Shown here in pieces: positions 1-9,500 of a DNA stretch of 39,956 bases. The notes under the pieces were generated by a model. That model was not told where the DNA came from. It saw nothing but the letters and a program-made list of their open reading frames with translations, and searched no databases. The stretch's first letter is position 1; every line of letters begins with the position of its first letter. Both the position numbers and the translations under genes were made by a program. The DNA comes from Pseudomonas entomophila (GTDB lineage: Bacteria > Pseudomonadota > Gammaproteobacteria > Pseudomonadales > Pseudomonadaceae), in the NCBI RefSeq assembly GCF_029478665.1, contig NZ_JARPQB010000050.1, positions 1 to 39,956 of the forward strand, in the 5' to 3' direction.

Positions 1-22
1 ACAGTGTGGGCGAGTCCATACA

Positions 23-136
23 TAGGAGCGGCTTTAGCCGCGAAAGGGCTGCGTAGCGGCCCCAGGATTTCAAGGTTGAGCAACCATCGCCGGGGCCGCT
101 TTGCGGCCCTTTCGCGGCTCAAGGCCGCTCCTACAG
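23..136. repeat. REP pair (inverted), GTAGGAGCGGCC family
   Basis: Two head-to-head REP units. The left arm TAGGAGCGGC-TTTA-GCCGCGAAAGGGC is mirrored by GCCCTTTCGCGGC-TCAA-GGCCGCTCCTA, with a short spacer. This is the dominant REP type of P. putida-group genomes. It lies just beyond the 3' end of the leftward nudC gene. Confidence 0.85.
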
Positions 137-169
137 GAATCGCGTGAGGCTTGGTCCGACCCACAGGCA

Positions 170-1000
170 TCAGGCCGGCAGTACAGGCTCCGCCAACCCC
201 AGGCGCCGCGCTACGTACAGGTCGATCAGGTAGCGGGCAATGGAGCGGCCGGCCGGCAGCGGTGGCAGGTCGTGGACGTTGAACCATTGGGCGTCCTCGA
301 TCTCGTCAGGCTGCATGACGATCTCCCCACCCGCGTACTCGGCATGGAAGCCCAGCATCATCGAGTGCGGGAACGGCCAGCATTGGCTGCCCACGTACTG
401 GATGTTCTTCACCTCGATCGCCACTTCTTCACGCACCTCGCGCACCAGGCAGTCTTCGGCGGATTCGCCCGGCTCGGCGAAGCCGGCCAGGGTGCTGTAC
501 ACGCCAGTGACGAAGCGTGGCGAGCGGGCCAGCAGCACCTCGTCGCCACGGGTGATCAACACGATCATGCTGGGTGAAATGCGCGGGTAGCTGCGCAGCT
601 CGCACGGTTGGCAGTACATCGCCCGCTCCCAGCGGATCTGCGTCATGGGCTGCCCGCAGCTACCGCAGAAACGGTGCTCACGGGCCCAGGTGCCGATCTG
701 CGCGGCGTAACCCAGCACCTTGTAGGTGTCGAAGTCACCTTCGAGCATGAACCGGCGCAGCCCTTGCCAGTTGCAACCCTGGACCTCGCTGGCGGCGCGC
801 AACTCCAGCAGGAACACCGGCTGGCCGTCGAAATGGCCGATGCCGTGCTCGCACAGCACATCCAGCTCCTGGCGCTTGAGCCAGTCGCGGGGAAACAGCG
901 CGCCATTGGCATCCACCAGGAACCCCTCCGGGCTGCGGGCGACGGCCCAGCCCCCGGTGGTCTGCGGGTCGAGTACTGCGGTTGTCCAGCGTGCTGACAT
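170..1000 (-). CDS. nudC: NADH pyrophosphatase / NAD-capped RNA hydrolase NudC
   Basis: Nudix hydrolase of 276 residues, the normal NudC length. The family cleaves NAD(H) to NMN(H) plus AMP and removes NAD caps from RNA 5' ends. A zinc ribbon is visible (Cys112, Cys115, Cys130, Cys133), followed by the Nudix box at about residues 173-195, with G-x5-E and REVREE in place. The NudC-specifying motif downstream reads SQCWPFPHS, against the usual SQPWPFPxS, and the Gly normally following the EE pair of the Nudix box is Ala. All acidic metal ligands are kept, so activity is expected. An AAGGGG ribosome binding site precedes the ATG. It lies 34 bp downstream of the dienoyl-CoA isomerase-like gene on the same strand and is probably co-transcribed with it. 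Confidence 0.95.
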   Translation of the reverse strand: MSARWTTAVLDPQTTGGWAVARSPEGFLVDANGALFPRDWLKRQELDVLCEHGIGHFDGQPVFLLELRAASEVQGCNWQGLRRFMLEGDFDTYKVLGYAAQIGTWAREHRFCGSCGQPMTQIRWERAMYCQPCELRSYPRISPSMIVLITRGDEVLLARSPRFVTGVYSTLAGFAEPGESAEDCLVREVREEVAIEVKNIQYVGSQCWPFPHSMMLGFHAEYAGGEIVMQPDEIEDAQWFNVHDLPPLPAGRSIARYLIDLYVARRLGLAEPVLPA

Positions 1001-1034
1001 GGTTCAGGGCCCCTTGAAGACGCCCGCCGCGAGG

Positions 1035-1847
1035 TCAGTCGGCGAACGTCGGTTGCTGTTTGCTCATGTGGGCGGCCACGGCCACGCGCAAGTCTTCGGA
1101 CTGCAGCATGGCGGCGTTCCAGGTGGCGATGTACTCCAGGCCATCGTCGATGCGATGGTCACGCATGTAGCTGAGCATCTCCTTGGTGCCGGCCACCGCG
1201 ACCGGTGATTTTGCGGCAATTTCGCGGGCAATGGCAAAGACCCCGTCGAGCAGCGCCGCCTGGTCATCGTAGACACGGTTGACCAGGCCGATGCGCAGCG
1301 CCTCGTCGGCATCGACGTTGCGCCCGGTGTAGGCCAGTTCGCGCAGAATGCCGTCGCCGATGATACGCGGCAGACGTTGCAAAGTGCCGACATCGGCGGC
1401 CATGCCCATGTCGATCTCCTTGATCGAGAACTGCGCGTCGCTGGCGCAGTAGCGCATGTCGCAGGCCGAGACCAGGTCGATGGCGCCACCGATGCAGTAG
1501 CCCTGGATCGCCGCCAGCACCGGCTTGCGGCAATTGTCCACGGCATTGAACGAGCTTTGCAGGCGCAGGATGGTGCGGCGCAGCAGGCGGGCGTTGCGGC
1601 CGACGTCCTTGCCCATCTGGCCGGCCAGCGAGGCCAGCATCATCAGGTCGATGCCCGAGGAGAAATGCTTGCCCGCACCGCTGATGACCACCGCGCGCAC
1701 TGCGTCGGTGTCGTCGATCCACTGGAAGATGTCGACGATCTCCTCCCAGAACGCGGCATTCATCGCGTTGATTTTTTCCGGGCGGTTGATTTGCACGTGG
1801 GCGATGTTGTCGGTCAGTTCGACCTTGAACGCGGTGTAATCGGTCAC
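1035..1847 (-). CDS. Crotonase-family delta(3,5)-delta(2,4)-dienoyl-CoA isomerase-like protein
   Basis: Crotonase-fold protein of 270 residues. The open frame runs further upstream, but the GTG at 1847 is preceded by AGGAG at 8 bp and starts right at the fold (VTDYTAFKVEL), so that start is chosen. The oxyanion-hole segment HFSSGIDL is present. The stretch EIDMGMAADVGTLQRLP is strikingly like mammalian ECH1 (EVDVGLAADVGTLQRLP), including the acidic residues ECH1 uses to shift the 3,5-diene. The inferred role is therefore isomerising 3,5-dienoyl-CoA to 2,4-dienoyl-CoA during beta-oxidation of odd-position unsaturated fatty acids. A plain enoyl-CoA hydratase is the alternative. It is divergent from nhaB and upstream of nudC. 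Confidence 0.85.
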   Translation of the reverse strand: MTDYTAFKVELTDNIAHVQINRPEKINAMNAAFWEEIVDIFQWIDDTDAVRAVVISGAGKHFSSGIDLMMLASLAGQMGKDVGRNARLLRRTILRLQSSFNAVDNCRKPVLAAIQGYCIGGAIDLVSACDMRYCASDAQFSIKEIDMGMAADVGTLQRLPRIIGDGILRELAYTGRNVDADEALRIGLVNRVYDDQAALLDGVFAIAREIAAKSPVAVAGTKEMLSYMRDHRIDDGLEYIATWNAAMLQSEDLRVAVAAHMSKQQPTFAD

Positions 1848-1998
1848 GGACGGCACTCCTGTGGGGAAAGGGTTCACAGTGCAGGATCTTAGCGCAGCGG
1901 CAAGGCCGTGCATGTGCCAAAAGCTGGACTGGATGCCTTGCGCCGCGCGGCTTGATGGGGCACCGTGCGCGACTGCTGAATCAAAAGGATACAAATTC

Positions 1999-3501
1999 AT
2001 GTCCCGTTCCCTGACCGGCGCCCTCGCCCACAGCTTCCTGGGCCAGTCGCCGCGTTGGTACAAGGCCGTCATCGCCCTGTTCCTGGTCCTCAACCCATTA
2101 CTGCTGGCGACCCTAGGCCCGGTGGTCACCGGCTGGGTGCTGGTGATCCAGTTCATCTTCACCCTGGGGATGGCGCTCAAGTGCTACCCGCTGATGCCCG
2201 GCGGCCTGCTGCTGGTCGAGGCGCTGCTGCTGCGCATGACCACGCCCGAGGCGCTGTACGAGGAATTGCAGCACAACTTCCCGGTGATCCTGCTGCTGAT
2301 GTTCATGGTCGCCGGCATTCACTTCATGAAGGAGCTGCTGCTGTTCCTGTTCTCGCGGATCCTGCTGGGGGTGCGCTCCAAGGCTGTGCTCAGCCTGCTG
2401 TTCTGCGTGCTGTCGGCGTTCCTCTCGGCGTTCCTCGACGCCCTTACCGTGACCGCGGTGATCATCAGCGCGGCGGTGGGGTTCTACGCCGTCTATCACC
2501 GCGTCGCCTCCGGCACCAATCCGCGCGAGGAGTCGGCGCTGGACAGCGACCACCAGGTCGAGCAGTTGCACCGCGAAGACCTTGACCAGTTCCGTGCCTT
2601 CCTGCGCAGCCTGCTGATGCATGGTGCGGTCGGTACCGCCCTGGGCGGCGTGTGCACCTTGGTGGGCGAGCCGCAGAACCTGCTGATCGGCCATGAGATG
2701 GGCTGGCACTTCGCTGACTTCTTCAGCAAGGTCGCGCCGGTCTCCATGCCCGTGCTGGCGGCAGGCCTGGTGACCTGCGTGCTGCTGGAGAAACTGCGGC
2801 TGTTCGGCTACGGCACGCTGATGCCCGAGCGCGTGCGCCAGGTACTGGCCGCCTACGCCGCCGAGGACGACGCCGCACGCACCCAGGCGCAACGTATCGC
2901 CCTGGTGGTGCAAGGCCTGGCCGCGCTGATCCTGATCGTCTGCCTGGGCCTGCACATCGCCGAGGTGGGGTTGATCGGCCTGCTGGTGATCGTGCTGATC
3001 ACCGCCTTCACCGGCATCACCGACGAGCATCGCCTGGGCCGCGCGTTCCAGGACGCCATGCCGTTCACCGCGCTGCTGGTGGTGTTCTTCGCCGTGGTTG
3101 CGGTGATCCACCAGCAGCAGCTGTTCAGCCCGCTGATCGCCTGGGTGCTGGCCCTGCCCAGCGAGCAGCAGCCGGGGATGCTGTACCTGGCCAACGGCCT
3201 GCTGTCGGCGATCAGCGACAACGTGTTCGTCGCCACCATCTACATCACCGAGGTCAAGCAGGCCTTCCTCAATGGCGCGATGAGCCGCGAGCACTTCGAG
3301 ACCCTGGCGGTGGCGATCAACACCGGCACCAACCTGCCCAGCGTGGCCACCCCGAACGGGCAGGCCGCGTTCCTGTTCCTGCTCACTTCGGCAATCGCGC
3401 CGCTGATTCGCCTGTCTTACGGGCGCATGGTGTGGATGGCCCTGCCCTACACCGTGGTCATGGGTGGGTTGGGCTGGTGGGCGGTGACCTACTGGCTGTA
3501 A
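1999..3501 (+). CDS. nhaB: Na+/H+ antiporter NhaB
   Basis: Inner-membrane sodium/proton antiporter of 500 residues, the standard NhaB length. The frame is open from 1861, but the ATG at 1999 has AAGGA at 9 bp and gives the family N-terminus MSRSLTGALAHSFLGQSPRWY. About a dozen hydrophobic segments are visible. The family signatures around GGVCTLVGEPQNLLIG and the C-terminal INTGTNLPSVATPNGQAAFLF are intact. It is probably monocistronic, sharing a 150-bp divergent promoter region with the isomerase gene. NhaB supports sodium export at neutral to alkaline pH. An NhaR-type regulator is also present in this window, but 23 kb away. Confidence 0.95.
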   Translation: MSRSLTGALAHSFLGQSPRWYKAVIALFLVLNPLLLATLGPVVTGWVLVIQFIFTLGMALKCYPLMPGGLLLVEALLLRMTTPEALYEELQHNFPVILLLMFMVAGIHFMKELLLFLFSRILLGVRSKAVLSLLFCVLSAFLSAFLDALTVTAVIISAAVGFYAVYHRVASGTNPREESALDSDHQVEQLHREDLDQFRAFLRSLLMHGAVGTALGGVCTLVGEPQNLLIGHEMGWHFADFFSKVAPVSMPVLAAGLVTCVLLEKLRLFGYGTLMPERVRQVLAAYAAEDDAARTQAQRIALVVQGLAALILIVCLGLHIAEVGLIGLLVIVLITAFTGITDEHRLGRAFQDAMPFTALLVVFFAVVAVIHQQQLFSPLIAWVLALPSEQQPGMLYLANGLLSAISDNVFVATIYITEVKQAFLNGAMSREHFETLAVAINTGTNLPSVATPNGQAAFLFLLTSAIAPLIRLSYGRMVWMALPYTVVMGGLGWWAVTYWL

Positions 3502-3594
3502 AGTGCGAAAGTGCGCGCCTTTCGAAAGTCCTCGGGCAGGGGTGTCACGCGCCCCTGCCCACTGGGATGAGGCAAGCAATGGAGCAGTCGAAGC

Positions 3595-4215
3595 ATGATT
3601 CTGGTGGTCGAAGGGATCAGCGCCTGTGGCAAGACCACCTGGTGCACGCAGCACGGTGGGCAGCAGGTCGTTGCTGAAAATGGGCGTTTCGCCAACGTGC
3701 CGGAGCGCGCGACAGACCCGGTCGGCACTGCGGCCTTCTGGGCGGAGCGCAACGTGGACCGCTGGCAAGCGGCGCTGGCGATGGAAAGCACCGCGACATG
3801 GGCCGTGTGCGACAGCGATCCGCTCAAGCTGCACTACATCTGGAGCCTGTGGCAGATCGGCGAGGCAAGCGAGCGTGACTGGCGCCTGGAACTTGCCGCC
3901 ACCCGGGAGACGATCGTGCAAGGGCGCATCGGTTTCGCCGACCGTTACCTTGTCGGCCGTATCGACCCTCGACTGGCACGAGAACGGGCCCAGGCAGACA
4001 GCACCCGCCGACGTAGCGGCTTCGAGCTGCATGTGCGCCTGCAACCCGCGCTGATGACGTGGTACTCGGCCCTGGAAAAAGTGCTGCCCGGGCGTGTTCA
4101 CTTTGACTTCCCCACGCAACCTCCAGCCATGGAAAACCTCTCAGCGCGCTATTCGGTCGCCGCCTTCGACCAGATGATCGCATCGCTGCCAGGCCGCCCC
4201 TCCCTCCAGCCTTGA
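3595..4215 (+). CDS. P-loop ATPase/kinase-like protein
   Basis: Soluble protein of 206 residues with an N-terminal Walker A loop (ISACGKTT, residues 8-15) at the end of the first beta strand. An arginine-rich stretch at about 124-140 (ARERAQADSTRRR) resembles the mobile lid of nucleoside/nucleotide kinases. The overall organisation is that of a deoxynucleoside-kinase-like or AAA_18-like single-domain kinase. The substrate cannot be told from the sequence. The start is supported by GGAG ten bases upstream. It stands alone between nhaB and a REP pair. Kinase activity is an inference from fold only. Confidence 0.75.
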   Translation: MILVVEGISACGKTTWCTQHGGQQVVAENGRFANVPERATDPVGTAAFWAERNVDRWQAALAMESTATWAVCDSDPLKLHYIWSLWQIGEASERDWRLELAATRETIVQGRIGFADRYLVGRIDPRLARERAQADSTRRRSGFELHVRLQPALMTWYSALEKVLPGRVHFDFPTQPPAMENLSARYSVAAFDQMIASLPGRPSLQP

Positions 4216-4245
4216 GCACAAGGCTCGCCGACAACAACCATACCC

Positions 4246-4363
4246 TGTAGGAGCGGCCTTGCGCCGCGAAAGGGCCGCAACGCGGCCCCAGGATCTCAGT
4301 GGCGCCTGCGAGATTGCAGGGGCTGCTGTGCAGCCCGTTCGCGGCACAAGGCCGCTCCTACAC
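4246..4363. repeat. REP pair (inverted), GTAGGAGCGGCC family
   Basis: TGTAGGAGCGGCCTTGCGC... faces ...GGCACAAGGCCGCTCCTACA with about 60 bp of GC-rich spacer, including a second complementary block (CGCGAAAGGGC against GCCCGTTCGCG, imperfect). It is a classical REP doublet between the kinase-like gene and the reductase gene. Confidence 0.85.
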
Positions 4364-4454
4364 AGCCGTCCATATCCGGCTATCTTTCAGTGCTCCTGTC
4401 GATTTCAGCTAGCTGCGTTCGACTAACCCTCAAACAACCGAGGAGGTCCACCCC

Positions 4455-5069
4455 ATGCGCAAGCTCATCGTTGCCGCCTTCATCACCCTCGACGGCGTCA
4501 TGCAGGCCCCCGGTGGGCCAGAGGAAGACACCAGCGGCGGCTTCACCTACGGCGGCTGGATCCCGCCCTACGCCGACGAAGTCTTCGGCCAGGCCATGCA
4601 GGCGCTGTTCAGCGAACCCTTCGAATTGCTACTGGGGCGGCGCACCTACGACATCTTTGCCGGTTACTGGCCACACCAGGGGCAAGATTCGGCGGATAGC
4701 CCGCTCGCCGACCTGTTCAACAGCGTCCCCAAGCATGTCGCCACCCACCACCCCGAATCGATCGCATGGCACAACAGCCATGCCTTGGGCCAGGATGTGA
4801 CCGCAGCGGTCGGCAGGCTCAAGCAGCAAGACGGCGCTCAGCTGCTGACCCAGGGCAGTGGCGAACTGGTCCGCCAGTTGCTGGCCGCAGGCCTGGTGGA
4901 TGAGCTGCGCCTGCTGATCCACCCATTGCTGCTCGGGCGCGGCAAGCGCCTGTTCGGCGACGATGCACAGGCGGCGGCATTCACCTTGAGGGAATCGGCT
5001 GTCTCACCCAGCGGTGTACTGATCGCCCACTATGTGCGCAGTGGCGACGTACGCACCGGCAGTTTTTGA
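4455..5069 (+). CDS. RibD C-terminal/dihydrofolate-reductase-fold family protein
   Basis: Protein of 204 residues of the YyaP/YwjB type. It opens with MRKLIVAAFITLDGVMQAPGG, the family N-terminal strand and turn. A central LLLGRRTYDIFAGYWP follows, and then the nucleotide-binding QGSGELVRQLLAAGLVDEL, as in RibD reductase domains. The fold binds NADPH, but family members lack a defined substrate. An exceptionally strong AGGAGGT precedes the ATG. It is followed immediately by a GNAT gene, whose ATG lies 29 bp past the stop, so the two probably share a message. Confidence 0.85.
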   Translation: MRKLIVAAFITLDGVMQAPGGPEEDTSGGFTYGGWIPPYADEVFGQAMQALFSEPFELLLGRRTYDIFAGYWPHQGQDSADSPLADLFNSVPKHVATHHPESIAWHNSHALGQDVTAAVGRLKQQDGAQLLTQGSGELVRQLLAAGLVDELRLLIHPLLLGRGKRLFGDDAQAAAFTLRESAVSPSGVLIAHYVRSGDVRTGSF

Positions 5070-5098
5070 ACAATGACTTCACACGACCAAGCCAAATC

Positions 5099-5608
5099 AT
5101 GATCCGGATCCGTCCCATGGGCAGTGCCGACTGGCCCATTTATCGCGACTTGCGCCTCAAGGCCCTGCTCGACACGCCTGATGCATTCGGCAGCACCTAC
5201 GCATCGGAATCATTGCGTAGCGATCAGGCATGGCAAGCACGAGTCGAATCCGCCCTCACCTCTGGCAGGGATCGTCTATTGATCGCGTTGCTCGACCGCG
5301 TGCCGTGTGGGCTCGTATGGTGTCGGTTGTCCGCTACCGAACCTGTCACGGCCGACCTCTATCAGATGTGGGTTGCCCCCGAGGCCCGTGGGCAAGGTGC
5401 CGGCCGCGCGCTGCTGCGGGTGGCGCTGGACTGGAGCAGGGATCACCAGGTGCACGAGGTGCGCCTGGGCGTGACAGTGGCTGACAGTCCGGCCATGGGC
5501 TTGTATCGGGCGAATGGGTTCTACCCTTCCGGTGCGCCGGAGCCCTTGCGCGAGGACAGCGAACTGCAGGTTCAAGGCATGTGCCTGACGCTTTGTCCAA
5601 GCGCATGA
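5099..5608 (+). CDS. GNAT-family N-acetyltransferase
   Basis: 169 residues with the GNAT acetyl-CoA loop ARGQGAGRALL at about residues 99-109 preceded by YQMWVAPE, and the C-terminal MGLYRANGFYPSG motif. The frame can be read from a TTG overlapping the previous stop (5066). The ATG at 5099 fits better because the domain begins at once (MIRIRPMGSADWPIYRDLRL). Acceptor substrate unknown. It is probably translated from the same mRNA as the reductase upstream. Confidence 0.85.
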   Translation: MIRIRPMGSADWPIYRDLRLKALLDTPDAFGSTYASESLRSDQAWQARVESALTSGRDRLLIALLDRVPCGLVWCRLSATEPVTADLYQMWVAPEARGQGAGRALLRVALDWSRDHQVHEVRLGVTVADSPAMGLYRANGFYPSGAPEPLREDSELQVQGMCLTLCPSA

Positions 5609-5661
5609 CGCCAGGTATATGATCGGGGTCCCGCCCCGTCCTGTACCGGAGATACGTCGCC

Positions 5662-6363
5662 ATGCTGCCCACCGCCTCCTCCCTGCACAGCGCCCGTCGG
5701 GTCAGGTTGCAAGCACTGCGCGGGCGGGTCGGCCTTGGGCTGGTGGCCGGGCTGTCGGTGTTGGCGGGCATGACCGACGCGATCGGCCTGCTGGCGTTGG
5801 GGGACTTCGTCTCGTTCATGAGCGGCAACACCACCCGCCTGGCCGTGGCGATCAGCCAGGCGGACTTTGCCCTGATGCTGCGCCTGGCCCTGGCGATCCT
5901 CAGCTTCGTGCTGGGTAACGTCATGGGTGTGCTGCTGGCCCGGAAATTCCGGCGACGGGCCTCGCCGTTGCTGTTGCTGGTCGCCGCGCTGCTTGCCTTC
6001 GCCGCCGCCTGGCCCGGGGCCTCGACCTTTGCGGCGCTGGTCACGACGATTCTCGCCATGGGCATGCTCAATGCCGTGGTCGAACAGGTGAATGGCCTGC
6101 CCATCGGCCTGACCTACGTGACCGGGGCGCTTTCGCGGTTCGGGCGCGGGCTCGGGCGCTGGCTGTTGGGCGAACGTCGGCATGGCTGGCGTGTGCAGTT
6201 GGTGCCGTGGAGCGGCATGCTGCTGGGTGCGGCGATGGGCGCCTGGCTGGAGCAGCGGCTCGGGTTGCGGGCGTTGGCGGCCAGCTGTGCCCTGGCCTGC
6301 CTGTTGGCCCTGGTGACGCGGTTCATCCCCAGGGCCTGGCAATTGGGCTACATGCCCCGTTGA
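5662..6363 (+). CDS. DUF1275 (YoaK-type) inner-membrane protein
   Basis: 233-residue hydrophobic protein with about six membrane segments. The signature near the first two helices (SVLAGMTDAIGLLALGDFVSFMSGNTTRLAVA) identifies the YoaK/DUF1275 family. The family TYVTGALSRFGRGLGR motif follows in the middle. Transport or signalling functions have been proposed for this family, but none is established. The start is preceded by GGAG. It is followed by a palindromic REP-like element that probably marks the transcript end. Confidence 0.85.
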   Translation: MLPTASSLHSARRVRLQALRGRVGLGLVAGLSVLAGMTDAIGLLALGDFVSFMSGNTTRLAVAISQADFALMLRLALAILSFVLGNVMGVLLARKFRRRASPLLLLVAALLAFAAAWPGASTFAALVTTILAMGMLNAVVEQVNGLPIGLTYVTGALSRFGRGLGRWLLGERRHGWRVQLVPWSGMLLGAAMGAWLEQRLGLRALAASCALACLLALVTRFIPRAWQLGYMPR

Positions 6364-6375
6364 TCGGCCAGGCCC

Positions 6376-6450
6376 TGTAAAAACGGGTTTACCCGCGAAT
6401 ACGCCGGTGAGCCCACCTTCGCATTCGCGGGTAAACCCGCTCCTACAGGG
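6376..6450. repeat. Palindromic REP-like element, CGGGTTTACCCGCG family
   Basis: A perfect 17-bp inverted repeat: CGGGTTTACCCGCGAAT (6384-6400) and ATTCGCGGGTAAACCCG (6423-6439). It is a different sequence family from the GTAGGAGCGG elements elsewhere, although it also ends in GCTCCTACAGG. It lies between the convergent DUF1275 gene and tpsA, so it can fold in both transcripts. Confidence 0.8.
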
Positions 6451-6520
6451 ACCGCACCGGCCCCAAGCTCAGCGCCCCAGCGCAGGAGCCGGGCATGCCG
6501 GCGCCCGCGGTGGGTGTCGA

Positions 6521-9500
6521 TCAGCCCTTGGTGGTCAGGCCGTCAACATGGCCTTCGACCGTGACAGGGCCGACCTTCAGCTTGCCGTTGTCCAGCGAAA
6601 CACTCGGCACACCACCCTCAGGCAGCTTGGGCAGGTCCAGCGTGGCCTTGACCTCATAGCCCAGCGGCTTCACCTGGGCACCGATCAGCGTCCCGGCCTG
6701 CTCGACACCCTGGCCTTCCAGCGCCAGGTTGCGCTCACTGGCAATGTGCGACGCCTCCTTGGTCGCGGCCTTGCGCGTGAACTCGCCCTGGGCGTTGAAC
6801 GACGGCGTGTAGTCGAAGCCGGCCTTCTCCTGGCCTTCCTTGTCCTGGCCCTCCTTCGCCTTGCCCGGCTTGCCGGCCAGGCCAGCGCCCAGGTCAAGAC
6901 GAACCGACGTGGTGGTGTCCTGCCGGTCCTGGACCGTCAGCCCACCCGCCAGTTTGCCGCCGACCTGCTGGCCATCGACCCGCGCGCCGCTGAGCTGCGC
7001 CGCGCCGGCACTGTTCAGCGTCACTTCGCCAGCGGTGATGTGGCTGTTCTGCTGAGTGGCGCCTTGCAGGTAGTCGACGTGCACCTTGCCACCCAGGTCG
7101 AAATCCTTCGACGTGGTGACCTGTTGCCCGGCATCCGCTGGCGTGTTGCGGCTCAGGTTGCTGCCGGCCTTCAGGTCGACGCCCCAGTTGCCGCGGCTTT
7201 GGCTGGACTGCGCCGACTCCAGCACCAGGCCACCCTCGCCTGCCCCGACGTTGACGCCCGCCGCGCCGACCTGCGTGCCCTGCAGGTGCACCGACTGGCC
7301 TTCCAGGCCCACGGTGCCACGGCTATCGAGCTGGCCACCGGTCAGGGTCTGCGAGCGTTCGTTGGTCTGCCCCACATTGAAGTTGCCACCCAGCTTGCCA
7401 CTCAGGTCACGGCCTTGCTCACCGGTAGCTGCCTTGCCGCCGAGGTTGAGGCCGCCACCCAGGTGGCTGCCGGTGACGGTACGGGTGTCGCTGGCCGCTT
7501 GCAGGTCGAGCGCGCCACCGGCCTTGGCCTCGACCGGGCCGCCCGCGTCGATGCGCGTACCTTGCTGTACCTGGTCACCACCGCTAACCAACTGCACCGA
7601 GCCACTGCCCTTGACGCTTGCCACCTGGGCCTTGCTGTCAACGATGTGCTCACCGGCATGGTCGAGTTGGAACCCGGCCCCCAGGTCGATCTTGTCGCCC
7701 ACTGGCAAGGTGCCCACGGTCAGCGAACCGCTGCCACCGAGGCTGCCGGTGTCGCGACGCTCATGGTTGTTGGCCTGGTCCAAGGCCAGCTTGCCACCGG
7801 TGGTGACGGCCACGGCGCCCTGGCCACCGTCGAAGCGGCTGCCTTCGAAGCGGGCATCGCCACCGACCTGGATGTTCAGGCCCTGGCTGCCGGTGTAGCT
7901 GCCCACCACGGCAGTGGACTTGGCTTCGGCCAGGGACTTGCTCCCCCCTGAACCGTTGGCGGTCACGTTCAGGTCCTCGCCGGTCTTGGTGTAGACCCGG
8001 GCGGACACATCGGCGGTCACCTGCTGCTCGGTGCGGTTGTGGGTATTGCTGGCCGCCTCGGCCTGCAGCGAACCCGCCTTGACGCTCAGCACACCGCCGT
8101 TGGCGGTGTACTGGGTGCCCTGGTCCTTCAATGCGCCGGCCACGTTCAGCTCGACGCCCTGGCCATTGAACTGGCCGACCACCGCGGTGCCGGTCTGTTC
8201 GCTGCGCTGCTCGCTGGCGTGCCCGACGGCCAGGTCGACGCCCAGGTTCGGCGTGCCCAGCTTGCCCAGGGCGTCGGTCAGCGAGGTCTTGCCGTCCAGT
8301 ACATCCTTGACATCCTTGAGCGGCAGCTTGCCGTCGAGCGCATCCTTGACCGTGACCTTGCCATCGACCACATCCTTGACCACGCCGGCGATCGGCCGGG
8401 CGATGTCCTTGTACTCGACGTTGACCCCGACATCCGCCGACCAGTCGCTCTTCTGGTGGCTGCTGCTGGTGGTATCGCTGGCCGCGCGGTTGTCCACCTG
8501 GTTGGCGGTGACGCTCAATTGGCCGGCGCTGTTCACCTGTGCCCCTTCGCTGGCCAGGGTGTCGGCCTTGATCGTCAGCTTGCCAGCGCTGTCCACGCCG
8601 GTGGTCTTCGCGGTCGTCGTGCTCGCGGCGTCCTGCTGCGTGCCATGGGCGAATTCGACCCCGGCGCCCGCGCGGTCGAGGCCGGCGGTAAGGTAGATGC
8701 CCCCTGAAGTGCGGCTGCTGTCGCTGGATTCACTGTGGCGATCCTGCTCGGCCAGCAAGGACACCTGCTTGCCGGACAGGGTGGTATCGCCGGAAGTGGA
8801 CTTCACCGTCGCGCCCTTGAGCGCCAGCTCGCCACCGGCATTGACCTGCACCTCGCTGCCGCTGAGGCTCGAGCCCTGCTGCTTGACGTCGGTGCGGGTC
8901 GCCCCCTGCTGCTCGCTGGCATATCCCACGCCCGCACGGTACTGACCGGAGCCAGGCGCCGTCTCCTTGGCAGAGGCCACGAAACCTCGATTGCTGCTGG
9001 CGCTGTTCTGTTCACGGGTGTCCTGGGCCGAGGTGACCTTCACATCGCCCGCCGCCTCGGCGTTCAGCGTACCGCTGGCCTTGACCGTCGAGCCGACCAC
9101 ATCGATGCCTTCAGTGCTGTTCAGGCCGACGTTGCCACCGGCCACCAGCTCGCTGCGCACCGAGGTGCTTTCCCGGGTGTTCTGCTTGGCTTCGTTGTGG
9201 CTGACGCCGAAGAACTTGCTCTGCTGGTTCTGGCTGTCGCGCTGGTCGGTGCGCGAGGCGTTGTTGATCTGCACCTGCTTGCCAGCGATGCGGATGTCCT
9301 TGCCGCTGGTCAGCTGTGCGCCCTCGGCCAGCACCGCCGCCTTGGCGCGCAGTTCGATGTCGCCGCCCTTGAGCTGGCTGGTGACGCTGCGCTGCTCTTC
9401 GCTGCGGGTATCCCAGTCGGCTTTCCAGAAGCCCTTGGTGTGCTTGCCCTGGTCAGTCTGCACGTGGCGCTCGGTGGCTGCGGTCACGCGCAGGTCGGCG

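Noticed and set aside
2113..4119. 668-residue open frame on the minus strand opposite nhaB
   Set aside because: His/Gln/Arg-rich shadow of a high-GC gene; nhaB and the kinase-like gene on the other strand are clearly real.
6521..7000. Contact-dependent inhibition toxin/immunity system at the tpsA 3' end
   Set aside because: No VENN or toxin domain and no small gene between tpsA and the convergent DUF1275 gene.
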